Below, piece after piece: positions 15,092 to 23,719 of a stretch of 64,000 bases of DNA. A program made the position numbers and the translations under genes. The stretch covers positions 4,793 to 68,792 of the forward strand of contig CALJKR010000032.1 of assembly GCA_937974555.1 (NCBI GenBank), given 5' to 3'. Position 1 is the first letter of the stretch. Each line of letters opens with the position of its first letter. Under the pieces are notes generated by a model. The model was not told the DNA's origin. It made no database searches and saw only the letters and a program-made list of their open reading frames with translations. The DNA is from an uncultured Flavobacteriales bacterium. GTDB taxonomy: Bacteria; Bacteroidota; Bacteroidia; Flavobacteriales_D; Sanyastnellaceae.

Positions 15092-17334
15092 AAAAAATAT
15101 TTGTTTTAGGAATCATGATGTGTTTGACTTTGGGCCTTAGTGCCCAAAGTTTTTTTGATACCAATACCATTCAGGAAATCCGGATTTATTTTGGACAACC
15201 CAACTGGGATTATCAAATGGATACAGCCAAGTGGGGGGCGGATGGATACATCATGGCGGATAGTATTAAAATCAATGGGGCCTTGCTTTTGCAGGCCGGC
15301 ATTAAATACAAGGGCAACAGTTCATACGACTCTACGTATGTGAAGAACCCATTGAATATTGCATTGGATGAATACCTCAATCAAGATTATCAAGGGGTAA
15401 AAACCATCAAGTTGAGTAATCAGTACTTGGATCCCTCAATGATTCGTGAAGTGTTGGCATATTCCATCTTGGGTGAATATATGGAAGTGCCCAAGGCCAA
15501 TTTTGCTTCGGTTTATATCAACGATCAATGGCTGGGTTTGTATTCCAATACGGAGACCATCGACAAGGCTTTTTGCTCTGAGCATTTTGAATTCAGCAAG
15601 GGAACTTTCATCAAATGCAATCCGGTTTTGAATCCCAGCCCCAGTACAAAGTCAAACCTAAAATATATCGATGGAGACAGCACCTCCTATTTCAATTATT
15701 ATGAATTGAAATCGAATACAGGTTGGAATGAGCTTGTATCACTGTGCGATAGCATCCTCAATCATCCAGAAGCTTTGCCCCAGATGATGGACATGGATCG
15801 ATTGATTTGGATGTTGGCTTTTGACAATGCCATGGTGAATTTAGACAGCTACATGGGGGTATTTGCTCAGAATTATTATCTATACAAAGACGGAGCACAA
15901 CGATTTAACCCCATCGTATGGGATTTGAATATGTGTTTTGGAGGTTTCCCCTACATCGGTGGCGGTGGCACAAGCATGGGAGCTTTGACCATCGCGGATA
16001 TGCAAAACCTAACCGGCAATGCCCATGCTACAGATGGTTACTGGCCTTTGATCAAATGGATTCAGTCGCATCCCACGTACAAAAAAATGTATTGGGCACA
16101 CTTAAAAACGATGGTTGAAGAAATGATTCAAAGTGGGCTGTATGTGACATGGGCCAATCAATTTCAAGCTTTGATTGATGACCAGGTAGCTGGAGATCCT
16201 TTTTTGTTTTTTGATTACACCGCTTTCCAAAATGGTCTCAGTACCAATGCCAATTCTGGTACTTATCAGATTCCGGGGATTCAATCATTAATGGATGCCC
16301 GCGCCAATTATCTGGCAACTACCACAGAGTGGAATTACAGCGTCCCCGATATACAGCCCGTTACTCCTGTTGCGGTAGAAGTAGGAGATACCATGCAAAT
16401 GCAAGTGGTTGTAGGGAATGCCAACGAAGTTTATATGGGTTGTCGTTTTTATTCTGGACAGGCATTTGTTCGGTACGCGATGTGGGATGATGGTCTGCAC
16501 GGAGATGGCAATGCGGGTGATGGAATATTTGGAATTGAATTGCCCATGGCGAGTGGACAGATGCAATACTATTTCTACGCGCAAAACAGCAATGCCGGAA
16601 TGTTTTCTCCTCAGCGGGCGGAGCATGAGTTTTACACTTTGAATGCGGTATTTCAAAGTGCGGCATATCCGGTGATTAATGAGTGCTTTGCGAATAATGC
16701 CTCTGGAGTTCAAAATAATTTTGGGGATTATGCGGATTGGATAGAAATCAAGAACAATTCCGATGTTGTCGTGTCATTGGCAGGATTGTATTTGTCGGAC
16801 GATGCAAATCAATTGCTGAAGTATGCATTTGCTGAAAGCCAATTTGTACCCGCCCATGGTCGGCGTATGGTATGGGCCGATGACCGTTATGAAGCTGGTG
16901 TTCCCCACTGCAATTTTGGATTGAATAGCATCGCGGATACATTGTATTTATCCGATGCCAATGGGGATATTTTAGACATGGTGATTCTGCAAAATATACC
17001 CATTGATACCAGTTGGGCACGTTGTCCAGATGGCACAGGGGATTGGACTTTCACCTTCGCAACTTTTCAATCGACCAATTGCGAGGTGGTACAAGTGGAA
17101 GAGAAGTTGAATTCATCAACCTTGATTTTGTTCCCCAATCCCAGCCAAGGGCGGGTGATTTTTGAAGGCAATATTCGAGGAGAATTTCAGTTATTGGACT
17201 TGTCTGGTAGGGTTGTTAAAAAGGGCAACTTGGCTGCTTCAAGAATGGAATGGGATTGGCATGAATTGGACGAAAGTTATTATCTTTTTCAATGCAATGG
17301 ATTATCCCAAAAGCTGATGATATTGAATCAATAA
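15088..17334 (+). CDS. Secreted CotH kinase-like protein with lamin-tail domain and type IX sorting domain
   Basis: I choose the ATG at 15088, which overlaps the upstream stop (ATGA) and begins the signal peptide MKKIFVLGIMMCLTLGLSAQ; an in-frame ATG at 15073 would add five residues before it. The 748-residue protein has a CotH domain (about 20-400) with GIKYKGNSSYD, the strand LYSNTETIDKAF and NPIVWDLNMCFGG. A lamin-tail-like domain beginning VINECFANNASGVQ lies at about 530-660, and a T9SS sorting domain beginning LFPNPSQGRV closes the protein. CotH in Bacillus is an atypical spore-coat protein kinase; T9SS-exported versions are common in Bacteroidota but their targets are not known. Confidence 0.85.
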   Translation: MKKIFVLGIMMCLTLGLSAQSFFDTNTIQEIRIYFGQPNWDYQMDTAKWGADGYIMADSIKINGALLLQAGIKYKGNSSYDSTYVKNPLNIALDEYLNQDYQGVKTIKLSNQYLDPSMIREVLAYSILGEYMEVPKANFASVYINDQWLGLYSNTETIDKAFCSEHFEFSKGTFIKCNPVLNPSPSTKSNLKYIDGDSTSYFNYYELKSNTGWNELVSLCDSILNHPEALPQMMDMDRLIWMLAFDNAMVNLDSYMGVFAQNYYLYKDGAQRFNPIVWDLNMCFGGFPYIGGGGTSMGALTIADMQNLTGNAHATDGYWPLIKWIQSHPTYKKMYWAHLKTMVEEMIQSGLYVTWANQFQALIDDQVAGDPFLFFDYTAFQNGLSTNANSGTYQIPGIQSLMDARANYLATTTEWNYSVPDIQPVTPVAVEVGDTMQMQVVVGNANEVYMGCRFYSGQAFVRYAMWDDGLHGDGNAGDGIFGIELPMASGQMQYYFYAQNSNAGMFSPQRAEHEFYTLNAVFQSAAYPVINECFANNASGVQNNFGDYADWIEIKNNSDVVVSLAGLYLSDDANQLLKYAFAESQFVPAHGRRMVWADDRYEAGVPHCNFGLNSIADTLYLSDANGDILDMVILQNIPIDTSWARCPDGTGDWTFTFATFQSTNCEVVQVEEKLNSSTLILFPNPSQGRVIFEGNIRGEFQLLDLSGRVVKKGNLAASRMEWDWHELDESYYLFQCNGLSQKLMILNQ

Positions 17335-17341
17335 CGAGAAA

Positions 17342-18208
17342 ATGAAAAAGTGGATATTGGGTTGTTTGCTCATAATTTCCATGGCCACTTTGGGCATGTG
17401 GGTACTTCATGTCCCATATTCCAATGAGCCTGCAGCAACGTTAGAATCGTTTGCTGTCCATTCTACAGAGAGCAATAGAAGCGGGAATACTATTTTGGAG
17501 CGATTCCCGGAGCCGGCCGGTTTCCAGAGAGTGGCGCAGAGTGAGGATTCTTTTGGATTCTTTTTACGAAAGTTTCCGCTATTGCCTGATGGTTCTCCTG
17601 TTGAACTTTACAATGGTGTCATTAAATCGAATCCAGTTCATGAGGCAGTATTTGATTTGTCCGTGGGCAACCGAGATTTGCAGCAATGTGCCGACGCCGT
17701 GATGCGCATGCGTGGCGAGTATTTGTATGCTCAAAATCGAAAATCAGAAATTCACTTTCATTTGACCAATGGATTTGATATGTCCTATTCCAAGTGGATG
17801 CAAGGATATCGATTGCAGGTCAATGGAAACAAAACCCAATGGGTGAAGACGCATGAACCTGGTGATAGTCATGAAATTTTCATGAAGTACATGGAAGTGG
17901 TTTTCAATTATGCCGGAACACTTTCCTTGTCCAAGGAATTGAAGCCCAAGTCCATTGAAGAGATCATGCCCGGCGATGTTTGGATTTATGGGGGATCGCC
18001 AGGACATGCAGTATTGGTGGTGGACGTAGCAAGCAATGCGCGGGGAGAGAAAGTGTTTATGGTGGCACAGAGTTACATGCCTGCCCAACAAATGCACCTT
18101 TTGAAAAATGAAAACCACCCCCAATTGAGTCCTTGGTACAAGGCCGAAAAGGCACCTTTGCAAACCCCCGAATGGACATTTGATTCAAATGAATTGATGG
18201 GGTGGTAA
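17342..18208 (+). CDS. DUF4846 domain-containing exported protein
   Basis: A 288-residue protein with an N-terminal membrane/signal segment (about 4-22) and then a domain I recognise as DUF4846. Recognisable features are GFQRVAQSEDSFGFFLRKFPL, YLYAQNRKSEIHFHLTNGFDMSY and a C-terminal GDVWIYGGSPGHAVLVVDVA stretch. The GSPGHAVLVVD segment resembles the His-containing strand of NlpC/P60-like amidases, but no catalytic Cys is obvious to me. It lies seven bases after the CotH gene and is probably in the same transcript. No function is assigned to the family. The gene has no sorting domain, unlike its upstream neighbours. Confidence 0.75.
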   Translation: MKKWILGCLLIISMATLGMWVLHVPYSNEPAATLESFAVHSTESNRSGNTILERFPEPAGFQRVAQSEDSFGFFLRKFPLLPDGSPVELYNGVIKSNPVHEAVFDLSVGNRDLQQCADAVMRMRGEYLYAQNRKSEIHFHLTNGFDMSYSKWMQGYRLQVNGNKTQWVKTHEPGDSHEIFMKYMEVVFNYAGTLSLSKELKPKSIEEIMPGDVWIYGGSPGHAVLVVDVASNARGEKVFMVAQSYMPAQQMHLLKNENHPQLSPWYKAEKAPLQTPEWTFDSNELMGW

Positions 18209-18223
18209 TCCCGGCTTCCTGTT

Positions 18224-18231
18224 TATTTTTG
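18224..18231 (+). promoter_or_regulatory. -7 box (TATTTTTG) of tcdA, predicted leaderless start
   Basis: An exact TAnnTTTG match ending four bases before the ATG at 18236, so the predicted first transcribed base is at or next to the A of ATG. I see no convincing TTTG at the -33 spacing. Confidence 0.5.
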
Positions 18232-18235
18232 CCCC

Positions 18236-18964
18236 ATGGGAATGACAGATTTTTCTTGGTTATCCAGAACGCAACTTTTGGTTGGAGAACCGGCATTGCA
18301 TCGATTGGCAAAGAAGCACGTAATGGTAGTCGGTATGGGTGGAGTAGGCTCTTTTGCAGCGGAGTTTGTAGCCAGATCCGGCGTGGGGAAAATGACCATC
18401 ATTGATGGTGATGTGGTAGACCCCACCAACCGCAATCGTCAGTTGCCCGCCCTGGCCACCAATCATGGTGTGCCCAAAGTGCAGATCATGGCGCAACGCA
18501 TTCGGGAGATCAATCCTGAGATCGAGCTCACTGTTATCCAAGAGTTTGTCAACCCAGATGTGGTGGCGTCGCAATTGGCTCTGAAACCCGATTACATCAT
18601 AGATGCCATTGACAGCATAACACCCAAACTGACTTTTATGCAATTGGCTTATGAGAGTAAAATCCCAATGGTCAGCAGCATGGGGGCTGGAGGGAAGGTA
18701 GATCCAACCCGTTTGCATGTGGTGGATCTTTCCAAAACATACAATTGTCCTTTTGCCCATCAGATCAGAAAACGTTTAAGAAAGGTCGGCATACGCAAGG
18801 GCATCAAGGCTGTGTTCAGTGACGAAATACCAGATCCCAACAGCATCATGCTGACGGATGGTTCCAATTATAAAAAGTCCGCTTATGGCACCATATCCTA
18901 TATACCTGCAACATTTGGCGCGGTAGTGGCTTCCGTGGCAATTCGTGATTTGATGAAAGATTGA
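18236..18964 (+). CDS. tcdA: tRNA threonylcarbamoyladenosine dehydratase
   Basis: A 242-residue ThiF/E1-like protein, the length of TcdA (CsdL/YgdL). It has the nucleotide-binding loop VVGMGGVGSFAAE, the ATP/Mg residues around DGDVVDPTNRNRQ and the strand DYIIDAIDSITPKL. TcdA uses ATP to cyclise t6A37 of ANN-decoding tRNAs to ct6A. No thiolation cysteines or ThiS/MoaD partner is adjacent, which favours TcdA over ThiF/MoeB. The start at 18236 is followed by an alternative ATG two codons on. It overlaps or abuts the LOG-family gene downstream. Confidence 0.9.
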   Translation: MGMTDFSWLSRTQLLVGEPALHRLAKKHVMVVGMGGVGSFAAEFVARSGVGKMTIIDGDVVDPTNRNRQLPALATNHGVPKVQIMAQRIREINPEIELTVIQEFVNPDVVASQLALKPDYIIDAIDSITPKLTFMQLAYESKIPMVSSMGAGGKVDPTRLHVVDLSKTYNCPFAHQIRKRLRKVGIRKGIKAVFSDEIPDPNSIMLTDGSNYKKSAYGTISYIPATFGAVVASVAIRDLMKD

Positions 18965-18966
18965 AA

Positions 18967-19545
18967 ATGCAAGTTTGTGTATACTGCGCTTCAAGCGCTC
19001 AGATTGACCCATTGTTTTTTGAGGCAACCCAGGAAATGGCTCGGCTATTGGTTGAGCACGACATACAAGTGGTCTTTGGAGGTGGTAGTTCTGGATTAAT
19101 GGGGAAATTGGCTGACGAGGTGTTGGCACAAGGAGGAAAAATAAAGGGCATCATGCCTCAATTCATGAACGAAGTAGAATGGGGACATCGTGGAGTGTCT
19201 GATTTTACTTATACGGCAACCATGCATGAAAGGAAGGCCAAATTTTTAGAAGGGACGGACGCCATTATCACATTGGCCGGGGGGACTGGGACTTTTGAAG
19301 AACTCTTTGAGGCTATCACGCTTAAAAAATTGGGACAGATAGACACGCCCATCGTGATACTCAACACCAAAGGCTATTACGATCTTTTTAAGCAATGGAT
19401 GGAATTGGCTGTTCAGGAGAAATTCATGTCCGATGATCAATCGGAAATCTGGCGCGTTGTGGATACACCCGCAGAGGTGATTCCCGCTATTCTGCAATTT
19501 GAAAGAAAAAAAATAGATATTAGAAACGCCGGAAAATTGCGTTAA
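18967..19545 (+). CDS. LOG family phosphoribohydrolase (TIGR00730-type)
   Basis: A 192-residue protein of the LOG (lonely guy) family, with VFGGGSSGLMG near the N-terminus, MHERKAKF and the signature AGGTGTFEELFE (usually PGGxGTxxE). LOG enzymes hydrolyse cytokinin riboside 5'-monophosphates or ordinary nucleoside monophosphates to base plus ribose 5-phosphate; in bacteria without cytokinins the latter is likely. I start at the ATG at 18967; a TTG at 18961 in frame overlaps the tcdA stop but is less likely. The stop codon touches the convergent histidine kinase gene, with no spacer. Confidence 0.88.
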   Translation: MQVCVYCASSAQIDPLFFEATQEMARLLVEHDIQVVFGGGSSGLMGKLADEVLAQGGKIKGIMPQFMNEVEWGHRGVSDFTYTATMHERKAKFLEGTDAIITLAGGTGTFEELFEAITLKKLGQIDTPIVILNTKGYYDLFKQWMELAVQEKFMSDDQSEIWRVVDTPAEVIPAILQFERKKIDIRNAGKLR

Positions 19546-20730
19546 TTACCGCTTGGGTAGTGCGATATGAAAAGTAGTTCCCTCTTGAGCAATGGAGGAT
19601 ACTCGGATCGTTCCTCCCAAGGAGGCAATGGCCTTTTTTACCGTCGCCAAGCCCAATCCATGCCCTTTGTTGCCAAAACGATCTTTGGCCGCTTGAATGA
19701 CAAAAGGTTCGAATATTTTCTCAAATTGCTCAACAGGAATTCCCGGACCATTGTCTTTTACGTCAATCAAATAGTTGCTCTCTGTTTCAGAAAAGCGCAA
19801 TGAGACGCTTGGATTTTCTTTGTCATTGTACTTGATGGCATTGGATACCAGATTGGTAAGTACTTGTGTCAACAATATAGGGTGCGATTGAATTTCAGAA
19901 AGGGTAGAGGTAAATTCGATTGAGCACGTTTTGTCGTAAAGCAACATGCTTTTCACCTCGCTTTCCAGATCGGATATGCCTATCGATTTGAAGTTTTTTT
20001 GAGGTTGATCATGATCACGACTGTACTCCAACAATCCATTGATCAAGTGGGTCATTTTCTCAGCTGAGAATTGAATTTTCTGGAGTAAATCCAAATCATT
20101 TTCAGATAGGATTTCTTGGGTATCCTCAATCAGCAATTGTGATAGAAAAAATATATTGTGAATAGGCGCTTTGATGTCGTGTGCGGCAATGGAAGTAAAT
20201 CGGTTGAGATATTCATTTTTTTCTTCCAGTTCTATTTTACTTCTTCTTAGCTCAAGCAATTGAACCACTTGTCTGCCCAACGCTTTGAGACTCTCTATTT
20301 GCTGAGCGGATAATTTTCTGGGGGAGGCATCAATAGCGCATAACGTCCCGAGAGCAAAACCGTCATGGTCGACCAAAGGAATACCGGCATAAAAAGCAAT
20401 ATTGGGAGAGCCTGTGACCAATGGGTTGTCTACGAAGCGATCATCTTTGGTGGCATCTTCGATGATCAGCGGTTGTTCTGGATTGATAATGGCATGTCCA
20501 CAAAATGAGATGTCTCTGTGTGTTTCTTCAGCGCTTAATCCCAATTTGGATTTGAACCATTGTCGATCTTCGTCTATCAAAGAGATGAGTGTGATGGGTA
20601 CATCGCAGATTTGCGATGCAATCAGTGTTATATCATCGTACTCTCTTTCAGGAAGGGAATCAAGCACTTGATACGATTGTAGTGCTTTGATTCTCTCAGA
20701 TTCGTTTTCGGTTTTTTGAGGTGCAATCAT
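19546..20730 (-). CDS. Cytoplasmic GAF-domain sensor histidine kinase
   Basis: A 394-residue kinase with no membrane segment. The GAF domain spans about 20-160 (LPEREYDDITLIASQICDVP, SFCGHAI, FYAGIPLVDHDGFALGTLC). The phosphoacceptor is His184 in AAHDIKAPIHN. ATP-binding boxes follow: NLVSNAIKYN (N), DNGPGIP (G1) and GHGLGLATV (G2). No response regulator gene is adjacent, so it is an orphan kinase or feeds a remote regulator. GAF domains of this type, with the FCGHAI motif, are common in bilin- or small-molecule-sensing kinases, but the Cys here is not proof of chromophore attachment. It is convergent with the LOG-family gene. Confidence 0.9.
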   Translation of the reverse strand: MIAPQKTENESERIKALQSYQVLDSLPEREYDDITLIASQICDVPITLISLIDEDRQWFKSKLGLSAEETHRDISFCGHAIINPEQPLIIEDATKDDRFVDNPLVTGSPNIAFYAGIPLVDHDGFALGTLCAIDASPRKLSAQQIESLKALGRQVVQLLELRRSKIELEEKNEYLNRFTSIAAHDIKAPIHNIFFLSQLLIEDTQEILSENDLDLLQKIQFSAEKMTHLINGLLEYSRDHDQPQKNFKSIGISDLESEVKSMLLYDKTCSIEFTSTLSEIQSHPILLTQVLTNLVSNAIKYNDKENPSVSLRFSETESNYLIDVKDNGPGIPVEQFEKIFEPFVIQAAKDRFGNKGHGLGLATVKKAIASLGGTIRVSSIAQEGTTFHIALPKR

Positions 20731-20789
20731 GATGCACTAATTTAAAGGGAATTGAGCACTTAAAAAAAATGAGAAATATTAGTGACCGG

Positions 20790-20951
20790 TTACGACAATA
20801 GTAGGGCATACAATACGGCCCAAAGAATTGTAAATAGGATACCCCACTGGAGAACCACCTTGGCTTGATTGGGATCTTTTCTAATCCATTTTAAATAGAT
20901 CCACGCCAACAATGCGGCGAGGATAAAAGCCAATGGTAGAAATATTCTCAT
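20790..20951 (-). CDS. Small membrane protein at the end of the nuo operon
   Basis: A 53-residue protein (MRIFLPLAFILAALLAWIYL...) with two hydrophobic helices, about 3-20 and 34-52, separated by a charged loop WIRKDPNQAKVVLQW. The ATG at 20951 shares one base with the nuoN stop codon (TAATG), the classic stop-start coupling arrangement, so it is almost certainly translated. A longer in-frame start at 21014 lies inside nuoN and is less likely. I do not recognise the family. Its position suggests an accessory or assembly factor of complex I, or a passenger. Confidence 0.7.
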   Translation of the reverse strand: MRIFLPLAFILAALLAWIYLKWIRKDPNQAKVVLQWGILFTILWAVLYALLLS

Positions 20952-22294
20952 TAGATCAACGTGCTGAGCGCAAATAAAGCGATCAATGCAATGCCACCCA
21001 AGATCAATGCCCAACGATTTCCATCAGCAAAATCATGCCCATTGTTGTTTTTTCCGTACATGGCAAATATCACTTTCAAGTAGTAATACATCGCAACCAC
21101 TGAAGTAAGAATCATGATGATGGTCAACCAAGTATAGTGTCCCATCAAACCACTGATCACATAATATTTACCAAAGAAACCAGCCAAGGGAGGAATGCCT
21201 GCCATGGATAGCAAGGCCAAGCTCATAATGGCTGCGGTAAAAGGAGATTTTTGAGCCAGGCCATCGAAAGCATGCAATTCTTCTCCGATTTGTTGACCAA
21301 CGGATTGGATCACATAGAATGAGAGCAGAGAAGCGATGCCATAGCTCAACACATAAAACATCAAGGGTTGACTATTGAAACCTGGAATCAGAATACAGGC
21401 CAACAAAAATCCGGCGTGCGAAACCCCAGAAAAGGCCAACATGCGTTTTACATTGGCTTGCAAAGTAGCCATACCATTGGCGATAATGAGAGTCAACATG
21501 ACCATGATAGCAATGGCGCCATTGAAGAAGCCCAAGCCGGATTCAAATGCGCCAGCAAAAAGACGGTACATACCCAAAATGGCAGCGCCTTTAACCACAG
21601 TGGCCATCCAGCCGGTGATGGGAGTAGGAGCGCCTTGGTATACGTCGGGTGCCCAAAAGTGGAAAGGAGCAGCACTGATTTTAAAAGCAAAACCCGTTAA
21701 GATCATGCCCATTCCAGTAAGCACCAAATAATTGGTAGAGTTGGCTGCAATGAAATCATGAATGACATACAAATCAAAACTGGCTGTTGCACCATAAATC
21801 AAAGCGATACCAAAAAGTAAAATAGCCGATGCTACTGAACCCAATAGGAAATACTTGAATCCCGCCTCATTCGAAATGCGATTGCCGCGGTTGCTTGCGG
21901 CCAAAACATACAATGGGATAGATAAAATTTCGATTGCCAAAAATAACATCACCATGTTGGTGAAATTGGTCATCAATAATGCACCGCAAAAGCTAAATGC
22001 AATCAGCGCATAAAGATCAGCCCCATTGCCAGTGGCTTGAATATTTTTATGTTGCAATACAAGCCAAAAAGAGGCAAGAATAGTCAGTATAGCGATACTC
22101 TTCAAAGCGAAGGCATCCATCATCATCATGTTTTGATTGAGAATATTTTCAGACATTCCCCATTGAATCACGGTGCCAGCGAGAATACCCATGAATGATA
22201 ACAACATCAACGGCATCATGAAAGCCCTCAGTTTGAATATTTCTAAGGCCAATAAGGCGACACCCAATAATGCAGATATTAATAAAATAATCAT
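20951..22294 (-). CDS. nuoN: NADH-quinone oxidoreductase subunit N
   Basis: A 447-residue polytopic protein of the antiporter-like family forming one of three proton-translocating modules in the complex I membrane arm. Visible landmarks are the hydrophobic helices, the segment APFHFWAPDVYQGAPTP (transmembrane-helix-7 Lys/His region), FSGVSHAGF and the late GIPPLAGFFGKYYV. It is the last core gene of the nuo operon, 10 bases after nuoM, and its stop overlaps the start of a 53-residue membrane protein. Length is slightly below the usual 450-490. Confidence 0.96.
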   Translation of the reverse strand: MIILLISALLGVALLALEIFKLRAFMMPLMLLSFMGILAGTVIQWGMSENILNQNMMMMDAFALKSIAILTILASFWLVLQHKNIQATGNGADLYALIAFSFCGALLMTNFTNMVMLFLAIEILSIPLYVLAASNRGNRISNEAGFKYFLLGSVASAILLFGIALIYGATASFDLYVIHDFIAANSTNYLVLTGMGMILTGFAFKISAAPFHFWAPDVYQGAPTPITGWMATVVKGAAILGMYRLFAGAFESGLGFFNGAIAIMVMLTLIIANGMATLQANVKRMLAFSGVSHAGFLLACILIPGFNSQPLMFYVLSYGIASLLSFYVIQSVGQQIGEELHAFDGLAQKSPFTAAIMSLALLSMAGIPPLAGFFGKYYVISGLMGHYTWLTIIMILTSVVAMYYYLKVIFAMYGKNNNGHDFADGNRWALILGGIALIALFALSTLI

Positions 22295-22304
22295 TGTGTT
22301 ACGA

Positions 22305-23714
22305 TTAAACGGTTTGAATCAATTGAAGAATTACATGTGGGTAGATACCCAATAGGATTACCAAGAAGACCGAGAATGCCAAAAGCACATTTTCTCTATT
22401 GGTCAATGCGGCGAAGGCAATCGTGTTATTGCCCAACATCATTTTTTGGAAACCACGCAACATGTAGGCGGCTCCCAAAATGACGGACAAGCCCGCAACA
22501 AGTGCATACCCAAATCCCAAGTGTGCAAGACCTTGAAGCAATAAGAATTCTCCAACAAATCCAGAAGTGAATGGCAATGCTACGGACCCCATCACCAAGA
22601 TAAAGAACAAAAAGGCAAAGCGAGGATTGGCTGTTCTAATTCCGCCCATTTCAGCCATGCGATCATGACCCACACGAGATTCAATCATCTCATAAGCAGC
22701 AAACATCGCGACAGCCAATATACCATGCGAGAACATTTCAAAAATACCACCGACAGTACCTTGATCGGTATTGGACAAAAGTCCAGCAGATATCATCCCG
22801 ACGTGTGCCACGGATGAATAGGCAATCATCAATTTTAAACGTTTCTGAGTCATCGCCATCAATGAAGCGTAGATTACGCTGATAACAGACAATACAACTG
22901 CCCATTGTCCATGTTCTGCAATTCCGACAGGAACCATGGGCAATGCCCAACGAACCAAACCGAAAGTGGCCATTTTCAACATGATTGCAGCCAATAACAT
23001 GGTGCCTTGGATGGGTGCGTGGTCGTAGGTAGAAGGTTGCCAAGAATGGAAGGGGAATACTGGCATCTTTACGGCAAAGGCAATAAACAAACCTGCAAAT
23101 ACCCAACCTTGTTGAGATCCGGTTAAGGCGTTTCCAGCTTCCCACATGGCTTGCATGGCAAACGATGGCGTTTCCATGCTTTGATGTACATACAAAAGAG
23201 CCAACATCATGAACAAAGAGCCCAATAGCGTATACAAAAAGAATCGCATGGTGATTTTACCCAAATGTTCGCCATTTCCCCATTTTAAAATCAAGAAGAA
23301 AATAGGGATCAATGCCCATTCGTAGCAGATATAAAATAACAACGCATCACCCGCCATGAAAGCGCCGAGCATGGCTGAAATCATCATCAAACTCCAAGCG
23401 TAAAAACGATTGGGATGCGTGATGGTCTTGTGGCTTTGAACATAAAGGATGCCGATGCCTGCCAATACAGTAAGTATGACCATGGTCCATGATGAACCGT
23501 CTAGGTACAAGTTGAAATGAAAACCAATCGAAGGAATCAACGCCAAATCAAAATGAACTGGGGTGCCTTTGGATTGAAGGAATAATCCTGTGATGGCGAT
23601 TCCTAGGGTGATAATCAATCCGATCAAAGGAATTCGTGGTGTTTGCTCAGTTTTACTGTTGAACATCAATAGGCTCAACATCAAGGGCAAAGAAAATATA
23701 GCTAATGCAATCAT
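22305..23714 (-). CDS. nuoM: NADH-quinone oxidoreductase subunit M
   Basis: A 469-residue antiporter-like subunit of complex I. Characteristic stretches are YICYEWALIPIFFLI (with the essential Glu of helix 5), KMPVFPFHSWQPSTYDHAPI with the conserved Lys, and AYSSVAHVGM. It sits between nuoL (five-base gap) and nuoN in canonical order. Confidence 0.97.
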   Translation of the reverse strand: MIALAIFSLPLMLSLLMFNSKTEQTPRIPLIGLIITLGIAITGLFLQSKGTPVHFDLALIPSIGFHFNLYLDGSSWTMVILTVLAGIGILYVQSHKTITHPNRFYAWSLMMISAMLGAFMAGDALLFYICYEWALIPIFFLILKWGNGEHLGKITMRFFLYTLLGSLFMMLALLYVHQSMETPSFAMQAMWEAGNALTGSQQGWVFAGLFIAFAVKMPVFPFHSWQPSTYDHAPIQGTMLLAAIMLKMATFGLVRWALPMVPVGIAEHGQWAVVLSVISVIYASLMAMTQKRLKLMIAYSSVAHVGMISAGLLSNTDQGTVGGIFEMFSHGILAVAMFAAYEMIESRVGHDRMAEMGGIRTANPRFAFLFFILVMGSVALPFTSGFVGEFLLLQGLAHLGFGYALVAGLSVILGAAYMLRGFQKMMLGNNTIAFAALTNRENVLLAFSVFLVILLGIYPHVILQLIQTV

Positions 23715-23719
23715 AGTTC

